From NCBI GenBank assembly GCA_905182565.1, contig CAJJCB010000015.1, positions 62,001-126,000 of the forward strand: a stretch of 64,000 nt of DNA, in the 5' to 3' direction. Shown here in pieces: positions 46,595-55,793 of the stretch; the first letter of the stretch is position 1; every line of letters begins with the position of its first letter. A program made the translations under genes and the position numbers. Source of the stretch: Acidimicrobiaceae bacterium (GTDB lineage: Bacteria; Actinomycetota; Acidimicrobiia; Acidimicrobiales; Poriferisodalaceae). The notes beneath the pieces were generated by a model, which saw only the letters and a program-made list of their open reading frames with translations, was not told where the DNA came from and searched no databases.

Positions 46595-46623
46595 CTGCTT
46601 CTGGGACCGCTACGGTCAAAGCC

Positions 46624-47499
46624 ATGTTGAAACTTGTACTCCCGAAGGGCTCTCTTGAAAAGGCCACTCTGCAATTGTTTGGCGAGGCTGATCTCACTGT
46701 TAGCAGAAGCTCTGAAGTTGACTATCGAGCGACAATCAATGATCCACGCGTCGATGACGTTCGGATTCTGCGCCCACAAGAAATTCCAGGCTATGTAGCT
46801 GAAGGACTATTTGATCTTGGCATTGCTGGCCGTGATTGGATCGAGGAGACAAGCAGTGACGTAGTTTCTCTCGGCCAAATGAAGTATTCCAAAGCAACGG
46901 CGCGCCCTGTGCGAATAGTAGTAGCCGTGCCCGCTACCAGTAGTTATGAATCAATTTCTGATTTACCTAATGGAGTGAAGGTTTCAAGTGAATACCCAGA
47001 ATTGACCCGCCGACATTTTCTAGCTGCAGGAGTTCAGGCTGATATTCGATTGAGCTACGGAGCGACTGAGGCGAAAGCGCCAGATATTGTTGACGCAGTT
47101 GTCGATTTGACTGAAACTGGAAGTGCGCTGAAGGCAGCAGGTCTAAAAATTATTGACGAGATATTGACTAGCTATACTGAACTATTCGCTAATCGAAAAT
47201 CTTATGAAGACCCGATTAAACGAAAAGCAATGGAACAGATCAAAACGCTGCTAGATGGTGTTCTTGATGCTCGCGGCAGAGTCTTAATGAAACTTAACGT
47301 GGCAAGAGAAAATCTAGATGGAGTAATAAAAGTTTTACCATCCATGAAATCTCCGACCGTGAATGAATTATGGGGGGGTGGAGGGTTTGCAGTGGAAACT
47401 GTCGTAAATAAAGCAGATATAAACCTGCTTATTCCTGAACTCCTAGAACTGGGAGCTACGGACGTGATTGAGCTACCAATATCTAAAATCGTGCCGTAA
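46624..47499 (+). CDS. hisG: ATP phosphoribosyltransferase, long form
   Basis: 291 residues, the long HisG type with a C-terminal ACT-like regulatory domain (about 210-291), so no HisZ is required. It catalyses the first histidine step and is feedback-inhibited by histidine. Motifs: LVLPKGSLEKATLQLFGEAD, GLFDLGIAGRDWIEE, and VVDLTETGSALKAAGLKI, the PRPP site. hisE, usually next to hisG and ribH in Actinobacteria, is missing here. Confidence 0.95.
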   Translation: MLKLVLPKGSLEKATLQLFGEADLTVSRSSEVDYRATINDPRVDDVRILRPQEIPGYVAEGLFDLGIAGRDWIEETSSDVVSLGQMKYSKATARPVRIVVAVPATSSYESISDLPNGVKVSSEYPELTRRHFLAAGVQADIRLSYGATEAKAPDIVDAVVDLTETGSALKAAGLKIIDEILTSYTELFANRKSYEDPIKRKAMEQIKTLLDGVLDARGRVLMKLNVARENLDGVIKVLPSMKSPTVNELWGGGGFAVETVVNKADINLLIPELLELGATDVIELPISKIVP

Positions 47500-47515
47500 A
47501 TTAAGGAAACAGTAA

Positions 47516-47962
47516 CTAATCGTCGTCAACGTCTGACTGAAATTCTTTCTGGACTTCTACATAAGCGAGCCGAATCTGTTGAAGAGCCATTTTGATAGTG
47601 TCTGCATCGGGAAGTTGAGATCCCAGGTTGTCGACGACTAACCCCATAGCGTCTATAGGAAGCCGTGCTTCTTCAAGATTCGGTGGATCAACCCTTAGGT
47701 GAAGTGCCGCAAGTTCAAATAATCCGATCATGTGATTAGCGACGACCTGACTAGCTGGGACAGATAGAAGTTGTTCTTGGGCTTCTCTCATTCGCTGTTC
47801 CATGGCAGCGGCCATTTGAGGGTCGACGTCGGCTCCATATGGATTATCTACCGGGTCGCTGTCATCGATTTCTATGTCTTGAGATGGCGGCGATTCTGCG
47901 CCCGGGACTTTGTGTTCACCTGAAGGTGTCCAAAAACTACTCACACTTACCTCACTATTCAT
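47516..47962 (-). CDS. DUF1844 family protein divergent from infC
   Basis: 148 residues. The acidic, low-complexity N-terminal half (to about residue 60) has no fold signal. The C-terminal helical part, VVANHMIGLFELAALHL followed by LEEARLPIDAMGLVVDNLG, matches the DUF1844 pattern. A DUF1844 gene beside infC is a regular actinobacterial arrangement. The family function is not known. It ends with a DDD tail. It converges with hisG and is divergent from infC. Confidence 0.75.
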   Translation of the reverse strand: MNSEVSVSSFWTPSGEHKVPGAESPPSQDIEIDDSDPVDNPYGADVDPQMAAAMEQRMREAQEQLLSVPASQVVANHMIGLFELAALHLRVDPPNLEEARLPIDAMGLVVDNLGSQLPDADTIKMALQQIRLAYVEVQKEFQSDVDDD

Positions 47963-47980
47963 GTACGAAAATAATATAGA

Positions 47981-48222
47981 AGGTGGAGGCTCCCACCATT
48001 ACCTGATACCCTATTGGATCTACAACAGATACAAGCGGGGTCCGTCCTCCACCAAGCCGCTTTCTAGCGCGTCTTGGTAACTCCTAGCAAATATATCGGC
48101 TTTTCGGAGCCTGTATAAGTGCGAAAGTTTGGGCGGATTACTTAATGTATCCGCCTTTCGTAATTCTGCGTCGGGTGCCACTGCGGACCAGGAGACTGTC
48201 CTTTGGTTAAGCGAGTAAGGTC
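47981..48222 (+). promoter_or_regulatory. Structured 5' leader of the infC operon
   Basis: A 240-base leader with competing pairings. GGTGGAGG (47982-47989) can pair locally with CCACC (47993-47997) or over eight bases with CCTCCACC (48046-48053). The latter overlaps ACCAAG (48051-48056), which pairs with CTTGGT (48073-48078). Further hairpins are GGCT/AGCC (48098-48111) and GGCGGAT/ATCCGCC (48132-48138 with 48149-48155) followed by TTT, which could act as a weak terminator. The start region follows at 48223. This fits an autoregulatory leader, possibly for L20 or IF3, although it does not match a named motif that I can recall. Confidence 0.5.
48132..48158 (+). terminator. Attenuator-like hairpin before infC
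   Basis: Seven-base stem GGCGGAT/ATCCGCC with a ten-base loop and a short TTT, 65 bases upstream of the infC start. The T-run is weak, so termination would be partial at best. Confidence 0.35.
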
Positions 48223-48789
48223 ATAGCACGCCCAGAAGAAGGCGAAGCCCGAATCAATGATGAGATTCGAGCAAGGGAAGTACGGCTTGTAGCCCCTGAT
48301 GGGGAGCAAATCGGTATTAAACCATTGCCAGAAGCGCTCAATATCGCTCGAGATTTAGATCTTGATTTAGTGGAGGTTGCGGCTCAGGCCAATCCTCCGG
48401 TTTGTCGGATCATGGACTATGGAAAATTCAAATACGAGACTTCTCAACGAGCGAAAGAATCTCGAAAAAAGTCGGGGAGCGCTTCCCTAAAAGAAATGAA
48501 ATATAGACCAAAAATTGGCCAGGGAGATTTCGATACTAAAACGGCTGCGGTCGGGAAATTTCTTTCAGAAGGTCACAAAGTAAAAATAACGATCATGTTC
48601 AGAGGGCGCGAGGTCTTCCATCCAGAGCTAGGTAGAGATATTTTAGAGCGAGTAGCAGTACTTATAGAAAATGTGGGAAAGGTAGACCAATTCCCAAAGT
48701 TAGATGGTCGAAATATGACCATGGTTTTGAGCCCAGATAAGCAGGCTCAGTTGAAGAGCAAGAATACTGACGCCGAAAGCGTTGACTAA
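48223..48789 (+). CDS. infC: Translation initiation factor IF-3 with probable ATA start
   Basis: 188 residues if started at ATA 48223. The first usual start codon in frame, TTG 48325, would remove the conserved N-domain opening [18 protein letters not shown]. The frame is open only after a TAA at 48208-48210, and between that and 48325 there is no ATG, GTG or TTG. The ATA gives a natural N-terminus (M)[16 protein letters not shown]-3 has two domains; [13 protein letters not shown] ends the N-domain and the C-domain carries [12 protein letters not shown] and [12 protein letters not shown]. coli infC uses AUU and is repressed by its own product for that reason; the same logic is likely here. 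Confidence 0.9.
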   Translation: MARPEEGEARINDEIRAREVRLVAPDGEQIGIKPLPEALNIARDLDLDLVEVAAQANPPVCRIMDYGKFKYETSQRAKESRKKSGSASLKEMKYRPKIGQGDFDTKTAAVGKFLSEGHKVKITIMFRGREVFHPELGRDILERVAVLIENVGKVDQFPKLDGRNMTMVLSPDKQAQLKSKNTDAESVD

Positions 48790-48865
48790 CCAAACTAAAA
48801 ATAAGTCTCAGCAAGAGTCTTATCATCTGTATTTACCCATCAATCATCTTCGACAAGGAGATCCC

Positions 48866-49060
48866 ATGCCCAAGATGAAAACTCATAGTGGCGCTAAGAA
48901 GCGTTTCAAGACTACTGGCACCGGCAAGCTCGTTCGACGCAAGCAAGGCCGAAATCATATTCTTGAGAAGAAGTCCTCGAAAAGAAAGCGTCAACTCGCT
49001 ATCGAGGGCGAAATTAGCAAAGCTGACCTTCCCCGCATCAATCAGATGCTGGGCAAATAA
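48866..49060 (+). CDS. rpmI: 50S ribosomal protein L35
   Basis: 64 residues starting [20 protein letters not shown], the usual N-terminus. The ATG at 48866 is preceded by AAGGAG six bases earlier, so it is chosen over an upstream in-frame start at 48782 that would add 28 non-conserved residues. Small basic protein of the large subunit. Second gene of the infC-rpmI-rplT operon. Confidence 0.96.
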   Translation: MPKMKTHSGAKKRFKTTGTGKLVRRKQGRNHILEKKSSKRKRQLAIEGEISKADLPRINQMLGK

Positions 49061-49089
49061 TTATTACGATCTGTACTGGAGATTGAACT

Positions 49090-49452
49090 ATGGCGAGAGT
49101 CAAGCGTTCTGTAGCGGGTCGCAAGAGTCGCAAGGCAACCCTAGTAAAAGCAAAGGGTTATTACGGGAATAAGAGCCGTTCCTACCGAGCTGCTAATGAG
49201 CAAGTTATGCATAGTGGGAACTACGCATTTCGTGATCGACGTGCCCGCAAAGGTGAATTTCGGAGACTGTGGATACAACGTATTAACGCTGCAGCACGAC
49301 TAAACGGCACGACTTACAGCAAACTAGTAAGTGATTTGCATGCTGCCGGTATAGAAATAGACCGGAAAATTTTAGCTGAGTTAGCCGTTTCTGATCCAGA
49401 AGCGTTTACTAAAATTGTTGAGGCCGCTCAGATGACCCCTAAAGCGAGCTGA
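49090..49452 (+). CDS. rplT: 50S ribosomal protein L20
   Basis: 120 residues, beginning [20 protein letters not shown]. The helical N-terminal extension and globular C-domain with [19 protein letters not shown] are intact. L20 binds 23S rRNA early in assembly and represses its own operon in several bacteria, which could involve the leader above. The gene ends at TGA 49450-49452, inside the possible CTGA overlap with the methyltransferase gene. Confidence 0.96.
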   Translation: MARVKRSVAGRKSRKATLVKAKGYYGNKSRSYRAANEQVMHSGNYAFRDRRARKGEFRRLWIQRINAAARLNGTTYSKLVSDLHAAGIEIDRKILAELAVSDPEAFTKIVEAAQMTPKAS

Positions 49453-50225
49453 ATCTTTCTCCGAGCTCCAAACGCCTCGCCCACCTTGGTCGGCTGGTGC
49501 GCGACCGAAAGTATCGGGATGCTGAAGGGGCAATCGTAATCGACGGGCCGCGCTCGCTCGCGACCGCTGTGCAATGCGGTGCGGAGATTGAAGAAATTTT
49601 CGTTCGTGCGAATGAGTATGAGAGATTCTCTCATCTCTACAGCCTTGAGATGCAGGTGTCAGAAGTTGACGTCCGCTCGTTTGATTCCCTCGCTGACAGC
49701 GCTACTCCGCAGGGGGTTCTAGCCATCGCTCGACGTGTTGACGCTGATTTCGGTAGTTTGGCTCAGGAGCATCGAGTTGTCGTGATGGATGCCATTCAAG
49801 ATCCAGGAAACGTCGGAGCAATCATCAGAACTGCTGCTGCAGCTGGCTTTGGTGCAGTGGTCGGTTGCGTAGGAACAGCAGATTTGTGGAGCCCTCGATC
49901 TGTGCGGGCCAGCGCTGGAACGATTTTTTCCTTAAACGTTCATAGGCAAGCGGACCTTGTGGAAGTTCTAGAAAGCGTTGCCGAGGCTGGACACACTCGA
50001 GTAGTTACTCTCGCTTCTGGTACTACTCCTCTTGATCAGCTTAAAGTAGATGAGCGTATGACGCTCGTTCTAGGTAGCGAAGCGCATGGCGTTTCAGATG
50101 AGGCAATTGAAAGATCGGAATTAAAAGTTGCCGTTCCAATGGCCCATCCAGTTGAGTCACTTAACGTTTCGGTAACCGCAGGAATAGTTATGTATCAGAT
50201 GTCAGGAAGCTTTAATGGTCGATGA
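49449..50225 (+). CDS. SpoU/TrmH-family RNA 2'-O-methyltransferase
   Basis: The first ordinary start is GTG 49497 (242 residues). The frame upstream is open to 49443 and encodes [15 protein letters not shown], which aligns with the usual N-terminal helix of this family before [20 protein letters not shown]. That suggests initiation at CTG 49449, overlapping the rplT stop as CTGA (258 residues). The SPOUT knot is clear: [35 protein letters not shown] and [17 protein letters not shown]. It methylates a ribose in rRNA or tRNA; the exact target is unknown. The position between rplT and pheS is conserved. Confidence 0.85.
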   Translation: MNLSPSSKRLAHLGRLVRDRKYRDAEGAIVIDGPRSLATAVQCGAEIEEIFVRANEYERFSHLYSLEMQVSEVDVRSFDSLADSATPQGVLAIARRVDADFGSLAQEHRVVVMDAIQDPGNVGAIIRTAAAAGFGAVVGCVGTADLWSPRSVRASAGTIFSLNVHRQADLVEVLESVAEAGHTRVVTLASGTTPLDQLKVDERMTLVLGSEAHGVSDEAIERSELKVAVPMAHPVESLNVSVTAGIVMYQMSGSFNGR

Positions 50226-50294
50226 AAGTAACTCTGCTAGACAAGTGTCGATAAGTCATCGAAACTGTCGCGCTGGTCACGTATCCTTTAAGTC

Positions 50295-51368
50295 GTGAGC
50301 GTTTACGAAGAAATAATCTCAGCCAGAGATCAGGCTTTATCGAGTATCCAAAATGTGGCGGATCTATCTAACTTGGTTGATCTGGAGCCGGCGTTGTTTG
50401 GCAAAAAATCAACTTTGGGCAGCCTGAAAGGGCTTATGGGCAAACTTGATGCTTCAGAGCGAGCGTCAGTTGGCCAAGCCTTAAACCAAGCTCAGAAAGA
50501 AGTGCAGGAAGCGCATCAACAGTCTAAGAAGCATTTCCTCGAACACGAGCGAACCCTTCAGTTAAGCGCAGAAGGAATAGATTTAACAGAAACGCTGAGA
50601 AACCCTAACCATAGAGGCCATCTCCACCTTGTAACTCAGACCATGGAACGTCTAGAAGATGTCTTTGTCGGTATGGGTTTCACAGTTTCTGAGGGGCCGC
50701 AGGCTGAGAGCGATTGGTATAACTTCGAAGCATTGAATTTGCCTGAGGCTCATGTTGCTAGGTCAATGTTTGACACGCTATACCTTGATTTAGGTGAAAG
50801 AACTGAGATCGGTGATGGCGAGGGTGGAGAAGCGACTAAGTTTTTGCTTCGGACACATACCTCCCCAGTTCAAATCCGAGTGATGGAGTCACAGGAACCA
50901 CCAATTTATACGGTGTGCCCGGGGAGGGTCTTTCGGAGGGATACTGCTGATGCAAGCCATATGCCAGTTTTTCATCAGATAGAAGGCCTCGTTATCGACG
51001 AAGGAATAAGTTTCACGGATTTGGCTGGAACTCTAAATGACTTCACAAGTGCGTATTTTGGTGGAGCAATTAAAAGCCGATTGAGGCCCTCATACTTTCC
51101 ATTTACAGAACCAAGTGCAGAGTTTGATATAACTTGCGTCATATGTGAGGGCTCAGGCTGCCAAACTTGTCAACGAACGGGCTGGATAGAGTTAGGTGGA
51201 TGCGGAATGGTACACCCTAACGTATTGCGAAATTGCGGCATAGACAGTGAACAATGGACTGGGTTCGCGTTCGGTTTCGGTATTGACCGTTTAGCTCTGA
51301 TGCGACACGGAATTAAGGATTTAAGAGATATGTACACCAATGATGTTCGCTTTTTGAGTCAGTTCTAG
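50295..51368 (+). CDS. pheS: Phenylalanyl-tRNA synthetase alpha subunit
   Basis: 357 residues, GTG start. N-terminal coiled coil (about 30-100) for tRNA binding, then the class II core: HLVTQTMERLEDVFVGMGF, RTHTSPVQIR, PGRVFRRDTADASHMPVFHQ and the motif 3 region FAFGFGIDRLALMRHG. It forms an alpha2-beta2 enzyme with PheT. The extra CxxC-type segment ICEGSGCQTC near 280 is common in bacterial PheS. Confidence 0.96.
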   Translation: MSVYEEIISARDQALSSIQNVADLSNLVDLEPALFGKKSTLGSLKGLMGKLDASERASVGQALNQAQKEVQEAHQQSKKHFLEHERTLQLSAEGIDLTETLRNPNHRGHLHLVTQTMERLEDVFVGMGFTVSEGPQAESDWYNFEALNLPEAHVARSMFDTLYLDLGERTEIGDGEGGEATKFLLRTHTSPVQIRVMESQEPPIYTVCPGRVFRRDTADASHMPVFHQIEGLVIDEGISFTDLAGTLNDFTSAYFGGAIKSRLRPSYFPFTEPSAEFDITCVICEGSGCQTCQRTGWIELGGCGMVHPNVLRNCGIDSEQWTGFAFGFGIDRLALMRHGIKDLRDMYTNDVRFLSQF

Positions 51369-51380
51369 AACGGGTTTTTG

Positions 51381-53753
51381 ATGAAAGTACTTCTTTCCTG
51401 GCTGCGTGAGTTCGCCCCAATCGAGGGTGACCCCGTTGAGCTGGGTAATCAGATGAGCGACCTTGGCATGGCCGTCGAAGAGATGACGATTATCGACCTG
51501 ATCGATGGAATCGTTGTTGCCGAAGTAGTCGGATTGCGACCACACCCCAAAGCTGATCGGATTCAGATCGTAGATGTAGACCCTGGAGATGGGGTTCCAC
51601 TACAGGTGTGTTGTGGAGCTTTTAACATGGCCGTGGGAGATAAAATTCCGTTCGCGACCATTGGCACGACCATGCCTGATGGAATGGAAATTTCTCAACG
51701 CAAGATGCGCGGTGAATTTTCGAACGGTATGTGTTGTTCTGCTTCTGAAATCGGGCTGGGAAGCGATCATGAAGGTATTCTTATTCTATCTCCGGAACTA
51801 GTTGTCGGCGAGCCTGTAATGGCTCAGCTAGGCGCACAGGCTGATGTTCTGTGGGACCTGGAAATTAATCCGAATCGTCCCGACGCTATGTCAATCGCAG
51901 GTGTGGCAAGAGACCTGGCAGCTCGGCTAAACATTCCATTTCAGATACCTAAATGGTCCGTCGATCATTTGGCTACTAGCGAGATTTCAGAAACTTCGGT
52001 TAGCGTTACCGACTCAGAGCTCTGCCCTCGTTTCACAGCTCGAGTGCTTGAGGGTGTGAGCGTTGGTGTTTCACCTCTGTGGATGCAAACGCGTCTCCAG
52101 CTTCTGGGCATGAGATCAATTAATTCGGTAGTCGATGTATCTAATTACGTGATGCTCGAGCTGGGGACACCAAACCACACTTACGACTTGTCGTTAGTAG
52201 ATGGAAATGCGATAGGAGTGCGGCGAGCAAAGACTGGTGAGTCAATTAAAACATTAGATGGACAAGAGAGATTCTTAGCTCCGGGCGATGGGGTCATCGT
52301 AGACGGATCTGACGTTGCGATCGGCGTAGCCGGTGTAATGGGAGGATCTAGCACAGAAATTTCTGATTCAACCAATACGATTCTACTTGAATTGGCTTGC
52401 TGGGACAGGACTGCTATCGCTCGAACTTCGCAGCGGATGGGTCTTCGTTCTGAAGCTTCGTCACGCTTTGAAAGAGGCACTGATATAAATTTAAGTGTCA
52501 CAGCTGTGGAACGTTTTTGCTATCTCTTAAATGAAATAACGCCAGGCGGCATTCAGACTGAAGAGAAGATAAGCGATGTGCAAGTTACTAAAGAAAAGCA
52601 AACAACTATCAGCGTGCGCACTTCTCGCATCAACCTGTTACTTGGACAAAAGTTTTCTGGCGAAGATGTAGCTAATCTACTTATTCCTATTGGGTTCGAA
52701 GTTGTCCAGACAGATGATGCTGATGTTCAACTTGTGACAATTCCAAGTTTTCGCCCTGACTCAGAGACAGAAACAGACATAGCTGAAGAGGTCGGTCGCC
52801 ATTTTGGTTACGGGCGTTTAGGAGCTACAGTACCCCGCTCTCCTAATGCTGGTCATCTTACATTTCATCAAAAAGCCCGCAGGCTTATCCGTCAGGTAAT
52901 GGTCGGGGCAGGTTTGGATGAGGCTATGCCGAGCCCGTTTTTAGCCCCAGATGCGGTTGCCAACACCGGCCTCTCTTCAGCCAATGTAGTTCATCTACTT
53001 AACCCTTTAGCTATCGAAGAGTCAGTTCTAAGACCATCGCTGCGCTCTGGGCTGCTGACGGCGCTTGCCTACAATCAGTCGCACCGAAATGAAAATGTTA
53101 AACTTTTCGAGATCGGATCAGTTTTTGCTCCTTCATCAGCGGGCTCTGGATTACCAGATGAGCACGAAATGCTGGGAGTCATTCTCGGCGACAACGACGC
53201 CTTAGCAGCCAAACAGCTTTGGGACGTAATCGCTGCTGGCCTAGGAATCAACGGAGAATTACGTAACGCTATCGACCTTCCTGGACTTCACCCTCGACGT
53301 GCAGGGCAGCTAATCGTTGATGATCAAGAGGTAGGAGTTGTAGGTGAACTAGACCCAAGGGTTCTAGAGAACTACGGGGTCAGTAACCGCTGCGGCTGGT
53401 TAGAGTTACGACTCGACCTGTTAATTCAATCTATGAGTCAAAATTCGACTCGTCTATATGGTCTAGTGTCCACGTACCCGTCAAGCGATTTGGATTTAGC
53501 GTTCGTCGTGAAAGATGAAATCCAAGCATCTGATGTTGAACGAACTATCCGTTCTTTGGTCGGCTCGGAACTAGCGTCTCTTGAACTCTTCGACGTTTTT
53601 CGAGGTGAAAAATTGGGCGAAGGAAAACGATCGTTGGCGTTTTCCTTGCGACTCCAATCAGCGGAGCGAACTCTGACTCATGATCAGTTAGCCAGTATCC
53701 AAGAGCGATGTATCGAAGCAGTAGAGACAACTCATGATGCTCGACTCAGGTAG
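51381..53753 (+). CDS. pheT: Phenylalanyl-tRNA synthetase beta subunit
   Basis: 790 residues from the ATG at 51381; a TTG just before it adds one residue. Domains: an EMAP/tRNA-binding OB fold (about 40-150, with HPKADRIQIVDVDPGDG), the B3/B4 editing domain near 210-370 with GTPNHTYDLS, a B5 domain (about 410-490), a catalytic-like core, and the C-terminal FDX-ACB anticodon domain that starts VSTYPSSDLDLAFVV. It edits mischarged tyrosine. It ends one base before the converging minus-strand gene. Confidence 0.96.
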   Translation: MKVLLSWLREFAPIEGDPVELGNQMSDLGMAVEEMTIIDLIDGIVVAEVVGLRPHPKADRIQIVDVDPGDGVPLQVCCGAFNMAVGDKIPFATIGTTMPDGMEISQRKMRGEFSNGMCCSASEIGLGSDHEGILILSPELVVGEPVMAQLGAQADVLWDLEINPNRPDAMSIAGVARDLAARLNIPFQIPKWSVDHLATSEISETSVSVTDSELCPRFTARVLEGVSVGVSPLWMQTRLQLLGMRSINSVVDVSNYVMLELGTPNHTYDLSLVDGNAIGVRRAKTGESIKTLDGQERFLAPGDGVIVDGSDVAIGVAGVMGGSSTEISDSTNTILLELACWDRTAIARTSQRMGLRSEASSRFERGTDINLSVTAVERFCYLLNEITPGGIQTEEKISDVQVTKEKQTTISVRTSRINLLLGQKFSGEDVANLLIPIGFEVVQTDDADVQLVTIPSFRPDSETETDIAEEVGRHFGYGRLGATVPRSPNAGHLTFHQKARRLIRQVMVGAGLDEAMPSPFLAPDAVANTGLSSANVVHLLNPLAIEESVLRPSLRSGLLTALAYNQSHRNENVKLFEIGSVFAPSSAGSGLPDEHEMLGVILGDNDALAAKQLWDVIAAGLGINGELRNAIDLPGLHPRRAGQLIVDDQEVGVVGELDPRVLENYGVSNRCGWLELRLDLLIQSMSQNSTRLYGLVSTYPSSDLDLAFVVKDEIQASDVERTIRSLVGSELASLELFDVFRGEKLGEGKRSLAFSLRLQSAERTLTHDQLASIQERCIEAVETTHDARLR

Positions 53754-53754
53754 T

Positions 53755-54678
53755 TTAGTACCCAGCTTTTACATCTACTAAACCAATCAGTTGTTCCCCG
53801 TCTACTCTCGCACGAACATTTTTTGTAACCCTTTCTGCGAGGAGTGGCAGGCCCATCTCGGGCGTGTTGCCGACATGTGGGGTAATAATGCAGTTGTCGA
53901 TTGCCCACAACGGATGATCGATGCCTAACGGCTCAGGATCAGTAACATCGAGCGCAGCTCCACCAATGGACTTAGCTAATAGCGCCTCGACTAAGTCATC
54001 GGTCACGACATGTTTGCCTCGAGCAACATTGATTAGCCAAGCATGAGCCGGCAATAGAGAGAGTTCCTTGGCACTAATAATTCCCTCTGTTTCAGGAGTT
54101 AACGCAAGCGCAAGTATCAGTACGTCTGTTTCGGGTAACTTTTGATAGAGGTTAGCGAGTGAAGTTACATCTGACGATCCGGGCATTCGCTGAACATTTT
54201 TTCGGATGACAGTTATTCGACATTTAAAAGGTTCGAGGTACTTTAGAAGGAACTCTGTGATTCCACCGCCGCCCACTATTGTTACGCGCGCGCCATATAA
54301 ATTTTTTCCTTGGGGATCGCCCCACTGGTTTGCTCTACCGTAGACGTGGAGGTTTCTTAAACCTGCAAGCGTCAGGGCGAGAGCGTGTTCGGCAACTGGC
54401 TCTGAATAAACGCCCTTTCCGCATGTCCAGATAAGATTTGGTCTTTCTTGGAGCATCGGGAGGAAAGGCTCTATGCCAGCATATGGAAGTTGAACCCATC
54501 GAATACCCGGGTTCTCGTCTAACATTTTGGGCAGTAAATCTGCTCGTGAGGGTTCGGCCCAGACTAGTGCTTGAGCTTCGGAAGGCTTCGTTATAAGTCC
54601 GCCTCCAGAAAGAACCGCATCACTTAATGCTTGCTGACGCCAGCAAGCAGGCTCTACAGCGACGTAAAGAGATGTCAT
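53755..54678 (-). CDS. D-isomer-specific 2-hydroxyacid dehydrogenase
   Basis: 307 residues. The NAD-binding Rossmann loop is IVGGGGITEFLLKYL, and the catalytic residues lie in INVARGKHVVTDDLVEAL (Arg) and DVTDPEPLGIDHPLW (Glu) with TPHVGNTPEM (His). It resembles the hydroxypyruvate/glyoxylate reductase branch. The substrate is unknown. It is one base downstream (tail-to-tail) of pheT and heads an accessory minus-strand cluster. Confidence 0.88.
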   Translation of the reverse strand: MTSLYVAVEPACWRQQALSDAVLSGGGLITKPSEAQALVWAEPSRADLLPKMLDENPGIRWVQLPYAGIEPFLPMLQERPNLIWTCGKGVYSEPVAEHALALTLAGLRNLHVYGRANQWGDPQGKNLYGARVTIVGGGGITEFLLKYLEPFKCRITVIRKNVQRMPGSSDVTSLANLYQKLPETDVLILALALTPETEGIISAKELSLLPAHAWLINVARGKHVVTDDLVEALLAKSIGGAALDVTDPEPLGIDHPLWAIDNCIITPHVGNTPEMGLPLLAERVTKNVRARVDGEQLIGLVDVKAGY

Positions 54679-54836
54679 GAAGACAAAGTTATCGCGCTCC
54701 GCGGCTTAGCGTTAAATCTTTGGAAGTTGTATGTGCCCATTGTATAGCGCATGCAAAAGTCTTTTGAATGGATCTAAAGCGACTAGTCGGGTTTGGTTTG
54801 CCGCTCCTAAGATTCATGGCTGCGGGGAGCTATTCT

Positions 54837-55718
54837 TTAAAGAACTAAGTGAGATAGAACAGCCCAACTCTCTAAGTCTTCTTGAAGCGTGCGAGTTCCA
54901 AGAACCTGAATGCAAACGTGATCTGCTCCATTAACGCGGTGAGCGGTCAGTCGGTTTCTGATCGCATCAGAGCCAAATGTAACTAGTTCTGAAACTAATC
55001 TGTCGCTGGGTCCGTCAAGGAAATCTTTGTCCTCAAAACCCAACATCTTAAATTTTCGCTGGTTGCTCTTAGAACTGGTGTACTTCTGCAAGTGATCTCG
55101 ACCTATTTCGATAGCCACTTGAGAGTCTTGGGTTAGAACCACAGCCATCTCTGCTGCAATGACTGGGTCGGGTCCCATTGCTAACCGGGTCAGTTTAGTA
55201 TGTTCGGGGTTCGCCAAGTATGTGTGAGCGCCGAGAGTGTGGCTTCCCGCTAAGGCGCTCATCTTCGGTCCATAAGCTGCGAGGCAAATAAGCGGAGGTG
55301 ACGTATCGTCAGCTCTTTGCTCTTCCCACAAGTCAGTAAATTCGTTGAGGTAGCTAGTAGCGATAGAAAGCGGTTCTATCTGATTACTTAAAGCGCCACC
55401 TAAGCCAAGACCGAGAATATGACGACCGCCCGACTTCATTTGTAAATATCTGTGTCCTGCCACAGCTGCTCCGGGGGAGCGGTCACTCATCCTTGCGATG
55501 CCGTTGGCGACTGTCAATGACCATGTGCCTTCTAACAGTTGGGAAGCCAGAGACAGAGCTTCAGTTGGGCCGACCTCTGGAACCCATAAGGACGGGTAGC
55601 CGAGCCGTTCAATTTCCTGTGCAGCAATAGTAGCTTCAGATGGCGTGAGGTAATCAAACCTAAATGACCACACGCCGACCGGACCCAGTTTTTTTCTCAG
55701 CTGAGCAAAATCAGACAA
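54837..55718 (-). CDS. LLM-class oxidoreductase, probably F420-dependent
   Basis: 293 residues. Luciferase-like TIM barrel with the opening GPVGVWSFRFDYLTP, SLWVPEVGPTEALSLA, and GRHILGLGLGG. The pattern fits the TIGR03620-type F420-dependent group abundant in Actinobacteria, which suggests that the organism makes coenzyme F420. No substrate can be predicted. It is adjacent to the HD-fold gene at 55794-56417. Confidence 0.85.
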   Translation of the reverse strand: MSDFAQLRKKLGPVGVWSFRFDYLTPSEATIAAQEIERLGYPSLWVPEVGPTEALSLASQLLEGTWSLTVANGIARMSDRSPGAAVAGHRYLQMKSGGRHILGLGLGGALSNQIEPLSIATSYLNEFTDLWEEQRADDTSPPLICLAAYGPKMSALAGSHTLGAHTYLANPEHTKLTRLAMGPDPVIAAEMAVVLTQDSQVAIEIGRDHLQKYTSSKSNQRKFKMLGFEDKDFLDGPSDRLVSELVTFGSDAIRNRLTAHRVNGADHVCIQVLGTRTLQEDLESWAVLSHLVL

Positions 55719-55793
55719 CTCTTCTCCATCGATATAGATGCTTAAACGTCTATCTGCGCTTCGCTATCTTGTAGCAACGCAAACCTAGGTCTC

